A stretch of 50,549 bases of DNA from positions 1 through 50,549 of the forward strand of contig SVLB01000015.1 of the NCBI GenBank assembly GCA_015068135.1. The letters are read 5' to 3'. Position 1 is the stretch's first letter. Each line of letters opens with the position of its first letter. The notes under the pieces are model-generated. The model saw only the letters and a list, made by a program, of their open reading frames with translations, was not told the origin of the DNA and did no database searches. Position numbers and translations under genes: made by a program. Source of the stretch: Oscillospiraceae bacterium (GTDB taxonomy: Bacteria > Bacillota > Clostridia > Oscillospirales > Oscillospiraceae). This document shows, in pieces, positions 1 through 5,692 of the stretch.

Positions 1-345
1 CATTTCCCGCACTTGCACGATGTACGAATCATCCATAACATCATCTTTCACTAATTCGTATATAGTTGGTCCATCGATATATTCTTTTACAATTCTTTCG
101 TTCTCAATATCAACATCCAACATTTGCGGCAATCTGATTCCAGTATGCAACAGTCTGTTATAATCGTTGATTTCTGCTTCAATTTTGTTCCCAAAGTAAT
201 AATAGTCACATGGTTCGTGGTGAATCTGTTTCAACACATATTGGCATCCATTCTCTTCTACCAGATAGGAATATCCGCCTTTCCCGTGTCCCAATAACCG
301 AATAACCGTATAAGGCTTATGATTAACAACAAATGTTTCTTGCAT
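1..345 (-). CDS. Protein-kinase-like protein, N-terminal part (cut by window edge)
   Basis: The gene reads leftwards out of the window, so only its first 115 codons are visible. They begin MQETFVVNHKPYTVIRLLGH. A glycine-rich loop (LLGHGKGGYSYLVE) is followed by VLKQI, which looks like strand beta-3 with the ATP-anchoring lysine, and by an acidic helix (FGNKIEAEIN) that could carry the alpha-C glutamate. VKEYIDGPTIYEL resembles the hinge region. This matches the N-lobe of Ser/Thr-kinase-like or aminoglycoside-kinase-like folds. The catalytic loop lies outside the window, so activity cannot be judged. The ATG at 345 has a GGAGG about 7 bases upstream. It is the last minus-strand gene after tRNA-Pro but is separated from it by the hairpin array. 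Confidence 0.6.
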   Translation of the reverse strand, partial: MQETFVVNHKPYTVIRLLGHGKGGYSYLVEENGCQYVLKQIHHEPCDYYYFGNKIEAEINDYNRLLHTGIRLPQMLDVDIENERIVKEYIDGPTIYELVKDDVMDDSYIVQVREM

Positions 346-425
346 CTGCTTGCCTCCGTCAAATTCCAATTTATTGAATTGATTATATCATGATTCTGGG
401 ATATTTCAATGAAAAAGACCGACCA

Positions 426-839
426 TTAGATACTTCTCGTATCAAAATGATCGATCTCATTTGGTCCGAGTGGCGAGACTCGTTTGCATTTTTCTTTCCC
501 TAGGGAAAGAAAAATAGAGGTAGCCACCAGTGCTTGCACTGGTGTCAGCAACAGTCCACCGGACTGTTGCGTTTTAGATCTTCGAGTCTTTGACTCGAAC
601 TCGCGGCATCCTCGGCTTCGCCGCCGGTTTGCGGTGCCCGAAAAAATCATCGGGCTTACGCTGATCCTCGATTTTTTCGACCGCTGCACCAAAAATGCTC
701 TGCTGTATCTGCCTCCGGCAGCGCAGAGCATTTTGGCCCAAAGCAGGTGCCCTGCTTTGCTCGCAGGATGCCACAATGCGAATCTTGTCATATAAACAAA
801 TTCAGCCATAGATTGCCACAAGGGCAATCTATGACTGAA
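426..839. repeat. Hairpin array downstream of tRNA-Pro
   Basis: This stretch has no credible gene but about ten successive inverted repeats. Clear ones are a perfect 28-bp palindrome centred on CCCTAGGG (around 488-515), ACCAGTGC/GCACTGGT (525-542), GCAACAGTCC/GGACTGTTGC (548-570), TTCGAGTC/GACTCGAA (581-599), a long arm pair with GAAAAAATC/GATTTTTTCG (635-690), AAAATGCTCTGC/GCAGAGCATTTT (691-734), AAAGCAGG/CCTGCTTT (740-760), and the tRNA terminator (800-840). Open frames here are chance readings through the arms. Fragments of the tRNA-Pro sequence are embedded between the hairpins. I read it as an accretion of dispersed palindromic elements. Confidence 0.75.
462..612 (-). repeat. Duplicated 3' end of tRNA-Pro, split by a 109-bp insert
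   Basis: Bases 462-482 are identical to 840-860, the acceptor/T-arm end of tRNA-Pro plus CCA. Bases 592-612 are identical to 855-875, the rest of the T arm and variable region. Joined, they reproduce 36 consecutive tRNA bases. The block 483-591 lies between them and is bordered on each side by GACTCG, which occurs once in the tRNA. The copy has no 5' half, so it is not a tRNA gene. It resembles an attachment-site remnant later invaded by a hairpin element. Confidence 0.75.
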
Positions 840-840
840 T
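790..840 (-). terminator. Intrinsic terminator of tRNA-Pro
   Basis: On the minus strand the tRNA CCA end runs straight into a hairpin of about 18 bp with one mismatch (ATTCAGTCATAGATTGCC paired with GGCAATCTATGGCTGAAT), followed by TTTGTTTATAT. The first base of the stem is also the terminal A of the encoded CCA. Stem plus T-rich tail fits a Rho-independent terminator. Confidence 0.75.
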
Positions 841-915
841 GGTCCGAGTGGCGAGACTCGAACTCGCGGCATCCTGCTCCCAAAGCAGGCGCGCTACCAA
901 CTGCGCTACACCCGG
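840..915 (-). tRNA. tRNA-Pro (anticodon TGG), CCA encoded
   Basis: The minus strand folds into a full cloverleaf. The 7-bp acceptor stem pairs CCGGGTG with CACTCGG (one G-T pair). The D arm is GCGC-AGTTGGTA-GCGC. The anticodon stem CCTGC/GCAGG has loop TTTGGGA, giving anticodon TGG. The T arm is GCGAG-TTCGAGT-CTCGC. Discriminator A is followed by a templated CCA. It reads CCA and, by wobble, other proline codons. The 3' half is duplicated about 380 bp downstream. Confidence 0.95.
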
Positions 916-1003
916 ATGACCTCGTCATTATATATGATTTGGTTTCAAAATGCAAGCCTTGATTTGCTGGATGGGAAAAGGAATACGGTGTAACGGGAAC
1001 TTC

Positions 1004-1378
1004 TTAAAGAAAAGCGTAGAGAGGGGCCGGATCCCGGTCACGGTACTCATGTTTTTCATAGTATCCGATGAGTGCATTTTCGGAATCCCGCAGGGCGATC
1101 ATATAGACGTCCTTGTTTTCTTTCTCGTTATAGAAGGTATGTATGCGGTTGTTGTTGGGAGAACGTTCAAACCAGCCCAGCACTTTCCGGATCAGCTCTG
1201 CGGATTTCGGGCTATGACAGTGCAGAAGATCCTTTCCCAGCAAACCGGATCCGCCATATTTCGCATACCGCTCACATGCGGCGGGATTCATATAGACGAT
1301 TTTGTGCTTGGTATCGCAGATGACGACTGCGCTGGTATCCTGGTCAACCAGGCTTTTCAGAAACGGGTAGATTTCCAT
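1004..1378 (-). CDS. PAS-domain protein (124 aa)
   Basis: A single PAS-type sensor module with no attached output domain. The N-terminal helix (residues 1-14) leads into TSAVVICDTKHKIVYMNPAA (residues 15-34), a typical PAS opening. The later LLGKDLLHCHSPKS resembles the DUF438-type PAS domains whose histidine region can bind a ligand or haem; that binding is inferred from family resemblance only. It ends with ALIGYYEKHEYRDRD, the closing strands. The ATG at 1378 has GGAAG upstream. It is the last gene of a four-gene minus-strand group (DUF3786, NUDIX, deformylase-like, PAS), 38 bp after the deformylase-like gene. A stand-alone PAS of this size probably acts through a partner protein. Confidence 0.75.
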   Translation of the reverse strand: MEIYPFLKSLVDQDTSAVVICDTKHKIVYMNPAACERYAKYGGSGLLGKDLLHCHSPKSAELIRKVLGWFERSPNNNRIHTFYNEKENKDVYMIALRDSENALIGYYEKHEYRDRDPAPLYAFL

Positions 1379-1416
1379 GTGATGACTTCCTTATGGTTAG
1401 ATTTTTTATCCGGGGA

Positions 1417-1830
1417 TCAGATCAGGATGCCGTTGCAATGATCTATTTCGTGCTGGATGATCTGTGCCGGCCAGCCGGTGAAGGTCTTGATACGGGTCTG
1501 GAACTGTTCATTCTGCCATTGGACCTTGATGGTCTGATACCGCTTGCAGGGCCGGGGACCGCCCAGCAGGGAAAGACAGCCTTCCTCCGTATCGTAAGGA
1601 CCGGCCATCTTGATGATTTCCGGATTGAACATGGTCATATAGCTGCCGTTGTTATCAAAGACAATGACCCGCTTGCGCACACCGATCATATTGGCTGCCA
1701 TGCCCACGCAGGCATCCTTGTTGGCGGTCAGGGTATCCAGCAGATCTTTTGCGACCTGCAGATCCTCTATCGTGGCGGGCTCTGAGTGCATCCCAAGAAA
1801 AATGGGATCGTGTATGATTTCTTTAACCAT
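1417..1830 (-). CDS. Peptide deformylase-like protein with altered motif 1
   Basis: Peptide deformylases remove the N-formyl group from nascent proteins using a metal held by one Cys and two His. At 137 aa this is a short member. Motif 2 (EEGCLS, metal Cys85) and motif 3 (QHEIDH, His127, Glu128, His131) are intact. Motif 1 reads GMAANMIG, where the usual GxGxAAxQ glutamine is replaced by Met48. That glutamine helps stabilise the reaction intermediate, so catalysis may be altered. The ATG at 1830 has a GAGG ribosome site; an in-frame TTG at 1842 is less likely. It overlaps the NUDIX gene by 8 bp, implying translational coupling. Whether it is the housekeeping enzyme or a paralogue cannot be told here. 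Confidence 0.85.
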   Translation of the reverse strand: MVKEIIHDPIFLGMHSEPATIEDLQVAKDLLDTLTANKDACVGMAANMIGVRKRVIVFDNNGSYMTMFNPEIIKMAGPYDTEEGCLSLLGGPRPCKRYQTIKVQWQNEQFQTRIKTFTGWPAQIIQHEIDHCNGILI

Positions 1831-2212
1831 GATATACCTCAATAATTCTTTTCAGGATCGCATCATCTGCCGGGCAGAAATCGTAGGCGGGGATCTGACT
1901 GGGTGTGATCCACTGGATATCGTTATGCTCCAGCTTTTGGGGGACTCCCTGGGCAATAGTGGCATGAAACAGCGTTAAATGGACAGTAATATCCGGATAG
2001 GTATGCACCACATCCATAAAGACATCCCCAACGGAAAGGGTGATGGCAAGCTCCTCCCGGCATTCCCGGACCAGTGCCTGCTCCTTGGTTTCTCCGGGCT
2101 CTACCTTGCCGCCCACGAATTCCCACAGCAAGGCCCGGGCTTTGTTTGCAGGGCGCTGACAGATCAGAAAGCGGTCATCATCCCATATAAGGGCCGCAAC
2201 AACTTCTACCAT
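1823..2212 (-). CDS. NUDIX hydrolase, MutT-like
   Basis: Predicted to hydrolyse a nucleoside diphosphate-X substrate. Resemblance to MutT (8-oxo-dGTP diphosphatase) comes from VVAALIWDDDRFLICQRP at the N terminus and WEFVGGKVEPGET. The NUDIX box is complete: GKVEPGETKEQALV followed by RECREELAI, matching Gx5Ex7REx2EE. The start at 2212 has AAGGAG 8 bases upstream; the longer frame starting at 2245 has no such site and overlaps the previous gene. The protein is 129 aa, normal for the family. It begins 1 bp after the DUF3786 stop and overlaps the deformylase-like gene by 8 bp, so the three are surely co-transcribed. The substrate remains a guess. Confidence 0.88.
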   Translation of the reverse strand: MVEVVAALIWDDDRFLICQRPANKARALLWEFVGGKVEPGETKEQALVRECREELAITLSVGDVFMDVVHTYPDITVHLTLFHATIAQGVPQKLEHNDIQWITPSQIPAYDFCPADDAILKRIIEVYHG

Positions 2213-2213
2213 G

Positions 2214-2849
2214 TTATGATACTCCTTCTGCCGTTGATAGGGCATTTTTCAGCCGATCCAATAAGTCACCTTGTAAATAAAAGGTGGTTTCAAAATGCAT
2301 AAACTGATCTGTGTTCCGATCCCAAAGGACCATCAGCTTGGGCGGAAATTCTTCGTCCCCCTGCCAAAACTGCAATAACACCGGAAAAAAGGGAGTGACC
2401 CAAAACCGGCAGGTTAGATCAGCCCCTGCCATCCTAGGAAGGACTTGACCGCCCAGTGTCTGTGCCGCGGCTTTCAGCGCTTCCAATCGCCCGTCAAACA
2501 GACGGGCATACTTTTTAGTAAAGGTATCTGTTTGGGTGACCCCGGTCACTACAAACGTACCCACAGCGCACCATTGACCGGATAAAACCGGTGCTTGCGA
2601 TCCCTTATGGAAACACAAAAGGTCATAGACCGTCATAACCGTGGAAAAATTGCGGCACTCCTGCCAGGTGTCAGAATGGAATTCTTCAATACTGCCGGTT
2701 TTCCGGTCAATGCGGCATGGGGTGCCCAGATAGGGGAGAAGGATCCGGTCTTCATCTGCCTCCAGGGAAAATTTCCGAATCATCATTTCCTGATCGTATT
2801 CCAAAAAGATCCCCTTGCCAATATCCACCTGAAGATCATAATTATCCAT
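2214..2849 (-). CDS. DUF3786 family protein
   Basis: A 211-aa soluble protein resembling DUF3786, a family of unknown function in anaerobic Firmicutes and other anaerobes. Recognisable features are LPYLGTPCRIDRKTG (the opening beta region), TVMTVYDLLCF, LSGQWCAVG, and a C-terminal FWVTPFFPVLLQFWQGDEEF block. No catalytic motif is visible. The ATG at 2849 is preceded by GGGGTGAGG; a longer frame starting at 2897 has a weaker context. First gene of the operon with NUDIX, deformylase-like and PAS genes. Confidence 0.75.
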   Translation of the reverse strand: MDNYDLQVDIGKGIFLEYDQEMMIRKFSLEADEDRILLPYLGTPCRIDRKTGSIEEFHSDTWQECRNFSTVMTVYDLLCFHKGSQAPVLSGQWCAVGTFVVTGVTQTDTFTKKYARLFDGRLEALKAAAQTLGGQVLPRMAGADLTCRFWVTPFFPVLLQFWQGDEEFPPKLMVLWDRNTDQFMHFETTFYLQGDLLDRLKNALSTAEGVS

Positions 2850-3060
2850 AGCCTCACCCCTTTTTGTCATTATACCACAGAAGATCCATCCTTGCAACGT
2901 AAAGCTGCCCTTAAACCACCGCCAAAGCCTTCCCCTCCGGTGACGGCGGCAATAATCGCCTTTTCAGAACCCATTTTTGACAAATGAGGGAGGGGATGAA
3001 ATGTAAAATGCAAAGTGCAAAGTCCAAAATGAAGTGCTTTACACCATTTAGCACATAAAT
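2850..3060. repeat. Intergenic region with GC-rich palindrome and heptamer repeat
   Basis: No gene is visible. It contains CCGCC...GGCGG arms around 2921-2950, and then five tandem 7-bp units at 2999-3033 (AAATGTA, AAATGCA, AAGTGCA, AAGTCCA, AAATGAA). GTGCT/AGCAC arms follow at 3034-3054. The 7-bp periodicity looks like slippage-prone filler between the divergent DUF3786 and LytTR genes. Confidence 0.6.
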
Positions 3061-3101
3061 ATGACCGATGAGAAAAGATTTCACCAATTCATCTGAAAAA
3101 C

Positions 3102-3110
3102 TGCTATAAT
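3102..3110 (+). promoter_or_regulatory. Extended -10 promoter for LytTR-DUF3021
   Basis: TGCTATAAT is an extended -10 element 20 bp before the LytTR start. No good -35 is seen at 17 bp, consistent with an extended -10 or an activator-dependent promoter, possibly LytTR itself. Confidence 0.55.
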
Positions 3111-3129
3111 ACTCCCGGGAGGTGTGAGG

Positions 3130-3573
3130 ATGCGATTTAAGCTGATCATTGATAAGAATAAAGCCGAAGAAGTGGTGGTAACGGCCCATGGACGAACCGC
3201 CCTGGTAGAGGAATTGGAAGCACTGGTTATGCACCATGGGGGAGCTGATCCCATCCCGGTGTATACCGAAGATGCCATGAAGATGCTTCCTGTATCTCAG
3301 ATCGAATGTATCACAGTTATGGAGGGAAAAACCTGGGCGGTGGCATCGGATGGGAAACGCTACCGCCTGAAACAGCGGCTCTATGAAATTGAGGCGGTGT
3401 TGCCGGCCTCGTTTATCCGCATCAACAAAAGTGCCCTGGCAAACGAAACAAAACTGGACCGGTTTGCGGTCACCTATAGCGGCGGTGTGGATGCGGTATT
3501 TCAAAGCGGCTACACAGAATACGTATCCAGGAGATGCTTTGCACAGATCAAAAGGAGGTTGTCCGGTAAATGA
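3130..3573 (+). CDS. LytTR-family DNA-binding regulator
   Basis: A 147-aa protein of the small single-domain LytTR type. The C-terminal half (about residues 48-145) carries the LytTR beta-rich DNA-binding fold: IECITVMEGKTWAVASDGKRY, RLYEIEAVLP, then FIRINKSALANETKLD, which fits the conserved F.R.hrS.lvN signature. The N terminus lacks a response-regulator receiver. The ATG at 3130 has GGGAGGTG upstream; a GTG at 3124 is also in frame. Its stop overlaps the DUF3021 start by 4 bp (ATGA). LytTR-DUF3021 pairs are common in Firmicutes, and the membrane partner is thought to modulate the regulator. The target genes are unknown, possibly this operon. Confidence 0.87.
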   Translation: MRFKLIIDKNKAEEVVVTAHGRTALVEELEALVMHHGGADPIPVYTEDAMKMLPVSQIECITVMEGKTWAVASDGKRYRLKQRLYEIEAVLPASFIRINKSALANETKLDRFAVTYSGGVDAVFQSGYTEYVSRRCFAQIKRRLSGK

Positions 3574-3992
3574 AGGAATTTTTGAAAGGCTTTTTATTTC
3601 GTGGGCTGGTGGCCTGCGGTGGTGGACCGGTGGTGCTGGCTGTGATCTACGGGATCCTGGGCGCAACCGGCGAAGTAACCGAGTTATCTCCCGGTGAGGT
3701 GTCTTTGGGGATCCTTTCCATAACTGTGCTGGCATTTTTTGTGGCGGGGATGACCGCCATCTATCAGATGGAAAAGCTTCCTTTGAGCATGGCCATTTTG
3801 CTCCATGGAGGAGCGCTGTATGCTGCGTATCTTGCGATCTATCTTCTCAATGGCTGGATGCAGCACCAGCTTACCCCGATCTTAGTCTTTACGGCAGTGT
3901 TCTTGGCAGGCTATGGGCTGGTGTGGCTTATGATCTACCTAATCACCAAAACCAAGACCCAACGGCTGAATGAACTGTTGAAAAAGGAATAA
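3570..3992 (+). CDS. DUF3021 membrane protein
   Basis: A 140-aa integral membrane protein with four predicted hydrophobic segments (roughly residues 8-28, 46-63, 72-93, 103-125) and a basic cytoplasmic tail (TKTKTQRLNELLKKE). Size, topology and the 4-bp overlap with an upstream LytTR regulator identify the DUF3021 family, of unknown biochemical function. It probably acts as the membrane-embedded partner of the regulator. spoVAC follows after 47 bp on the same strand, so read-through into it is possible. Confidence 0.82.
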   Translation: MKEFLKGFLFRGLVACGGGPVVLAVIYGILGATGEVTELSPGEVSLGILSITVLAFFVAGMTAIYQMEKLPLSMAILLHGGALYAAYLAIYLLNGWMQHQLTPILVFTAVFLAGYGLVWLMIYLITKTKTQRLNELLKKE

Positions 3993-4039
3993 AGGGGCGG
4001 TATTGCGCAAACCCTTATAAAAAGAGGGGAGCGATCAAT

Positions 4040-4477
4040 ATGACGGATAAAGAATACGGAAAACTGGTAGCCGGGATGGCACCGAAATCTCCCATAGGGA
4101 AGGACTGTTTTCATGCCTTTTGGATCGGCGGACTGATCTGCGCCCTGGGTCAGGTGTTTATCAATAGCTACGTGGCTTTGGGACTGGACAAAAACCAGGC
4201 TGGCACGCTGGCCTCTATGACCCTGGTGTTTCTGTCAGCGCTTCTGACGGGCCTGAGCCTTTACGATAACATCGCCAAACACGCAGGCGCCGGGACCCTG
4301 GTACCCATCACCGGCTTTGCCAATGCCATCACCGCCCCGGCGGTGGAATTTAAAACCGAGGGATTTATTCTTGGAGTTGGCGCGAAGATGTTCACCATCG
4401 CCGGACCTGTAATTGTGTACGGGGTTTCAGCTTCGGTGGTGTACGGCCTAATCTATTGGATAACAACGCTGTTCTAA
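4040..4477 (+). CDS. spoVAC: Stage V sporulation protein AC
   Basis: SpoVAC is an inner-membrane protein of the spore that helps move dipicolinic acid into the forespore and release it at germination. The 145-aa sequence matches the family: KSPIGKDCFHAFWIGGLICALGQ, a middle LSALLTGLSLYD, the hallmark GAGTLVPITGFANAIT, and EGFILGVGAKMFTIAGPVIV near the C terminus. It is about the normal length. AGGGGAG precedes the ATG. The usual partners spoVAD and spoVAE do not follow; instead a terminator and a restriction island come next. The last 40 codons recur at 12739-12858 and, decayed, at 15355, suggesting that the 3' end of this gene has served as an integration site and is now supplied by the island. 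Confidence 0.92.
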   Translation: MTDKEYGKLVAGMAPKSPIGKDCFHAFWIGGLICALGQVFINSYVALGLDKNQAGTLASMTLVFLSALLTGLSLYDNIAKHAGAGTLVPITGFANAITAPAVEFKTEGFILGVGAKMFTIAGPVIVYGVSASVVYGLIYWITTLF

Positions 4478-4504
4478 TAAGTTAAATATCAATGCAAACT
4501 TGCA

Positions 4505-4533
4505 AAAACGCCACCTTTAAGGTGGCGTTTTTT
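4505..4533 (+). terminator. Intrinsic terminator after spoVAC
   Basis: AAAACGCCACC pairs with GGTGGCGTTTT around a TTTAA loop, followed by TTTT. A strong Rho-independent terminator isolating spoVAC from the Fic/RM locus. Confidence 0.85.
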
Positions 4534-4534
4534 A

Positions 4535-4582
4535 TGACTAAAGCGAATTTAATTTAGTCAAAGATATATAAATGACTAAATT
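4535..4582. promoter_or_regulatory. Candidate operator: three TGACTA half-sites
   Basis: TGACTA occurs at 4535-4540 and 4574-4579 (inside TGACTAAATT) and in inverted orientation at 4555-4560 (AATTTAGTCA). AATTTAGTCA (4551-4560) and TGACTAAATT (4573-4582) form a 10-bp inverted repeat ending 3 bp before the -35 of the Fic promoter. The position fits a repressor or activator site. The winged-helix C terminus of the Fic protein is a candidate ligand (inference). Confidence 0.5.
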
Positions 4583-4585
4583 AAC

Positions 4586-4614
4586 TTGACGAATGGCTAT
4601 AATGGGCATATAAT
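4586..4614 (+). promoter_or_regulatory. Sigma-A promoter of the Fic/Type I RM operon
   Basis: TTGACG (4586-4591) and TATAAT (4609-4614) are separated by exactly 17 bp, 31 bp before the Fic start codon. Confidence 0.85.
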
Positions 4615-4644
4615 GTAAGCAGAATTCTAGAGTGGGGTAATTCT

Positions 4645-5691
4645 ATGCGTAATTATAACTACGAGAAAATATATAACAAGCTCCTGACACCGGAGATCGT
4701 GCAGCTGTTGGCACAGATCCATGAGCACAAGGGTGAACACGCAAAGGTGCAGGAGGATGAGCTGACCCATTTGATTGAGATAGCCCGAATTCAAAGTACC
4801 GAAGCATCCAACCGAATTGAGGGCATCTACACTTCCGACGAGCGCCTGCAGAAGATCGTCAAGGACAAGACCACGCCCCGCAACCGCAGCGAGAAAGAAA
4901 TCGCCGGTTACCGTGATGTGCTGGCTACCATCCACGAAAGCTATGAGTACATTCCGGTCAAACCCACTATGATCCTGCAGCTTCATCGGGATCTGTACAA
5001 GTTCAGCGGTATGAGCATCGGCGGTAGTTATAAGTCTGCAGACAATCAAATCACACAGGAAGATGCAGAAGGCAATAAATATACTCGCTTTGTGCCGGTA
5101 TCTGCCTGGGAAACACCGATGGCAATGGAATCCTTGTGTCAAGCCTACAACGATCTTTGCAATAACGGCCAGTATGATCCGTTGCTGATGATCCCGGTAT
5201 TTATCCTGGATTTCCTGTGTATCCATCCCTTCAACGATGGCAATGGCCGTATGAGCCGCCTGCTGACGCTGCTGCTTCTGTACCGTGCCGGTTACCATGT
5301 GGGCAAGTACATCAGTATTGAAAAACTGATCGAGCGCACCAAGGGCGCCTATTACGATGACCTGCGGGAAAGCTCTTTGAATTGGCACGAAGAGGAAAAC
5401 AACTACATTCCTTTCGTGACCTATCAGCTGGGTGTCATTCTTGCAGCATATCGGGAATTCTCTGACCGTGTGAAAATCGTCAGCGAGAACACCCGGAAGC
5501 CCAACCGTGTCCGTGACATCATCCATGACCACCTTGGCAAGATCACGAAGGCAGAGATCATGGCGCAGTGCCCGGATATCAGCCAGACTACTATCCAGCG
5601 CGCGCTGAATGACCTCGTCAAGAGCGGAGAGATCATCAAGATCGGCGGAGGTCGCTATACCTCATATACTTGGAATAGGGAGATTGATTAA
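4645..5691 (+). CDS. Fic-family protein with N-terminal inhibitory helix and C-terminal winged helix
   Basis: Fic enzymes transfer AMP or related groups from nucleotides to protein hydroxyls. The catalytic motif HPFNDGNGRMSR is intact at residues 194-205 (His194, Arg205). An upstream SxxxEG inhibitory motif (Ser55-Glu59-Gly60 in TEASNRIEG) is of the class that sits N-terminal and blocks ATP gamma-phosphate binding, so the enzyme is probably autoinhibited. The C terminus (about 285-340) looks like a winged helix (TKAEIMAQCPDISQTTIQRA), suggesting DNA binding and possible autoregulation. It is 348 aa, normal for this architecture. It leads the RM operon, ending 1 bp before hsdM. Fic genes are often found in Type I loci, but their role there is not settled. 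Confidence 0.9.
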   Translation: MRNYNYEKIYNKLLTPEIVQLLAQIHEHKGEHAKVQEDELTHLIEIARIQSTEASNRIEGIYTSDERLQKIVKDKTTPRNRSEKEIAGYRDVLATIHESYEYIPVKPTMILQLHRDLYKFSGMSIGGSYKSADNQITQEDAEGNKYTRFVPVSAWETPMAMESLCQAYNDLCNNGQYDPLLMIPVFILDFLCIHPFNDGNGRMSRLLTLLLLYRAGYHVGKYISIEKLIERTKGAYYDDLRESSLNWHEEENNYIPFVTYQLGVILAAYREFSDRVKIVSENTRKPNRVRDIIHDHLGKITKAEIMAQCPDISQTTIQRALNDLVKSGEIIKIGGGRYTSYTWNREID

Positions 5692-5692
5692 T

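Noticed and set aside
426..962. Open frames of 60-148 codons on both strands around the tRNA-Pro and hairpin array
   Set aside because: They run through inverted repeats and the tRNA itself, occur on both strands over the same bases, lack ribosome sites, and have compositions dominated by Ser, Arg and Cys as expected for palindromes.
5609..5692. Upstream extension of HsdM (28 extra codons)
   Set aside because: It lies wholly in the Fic gene in another frame, and homologues start at MITGELKNRIDGLW-like sequence. ATG 5693 has a ribosome site.
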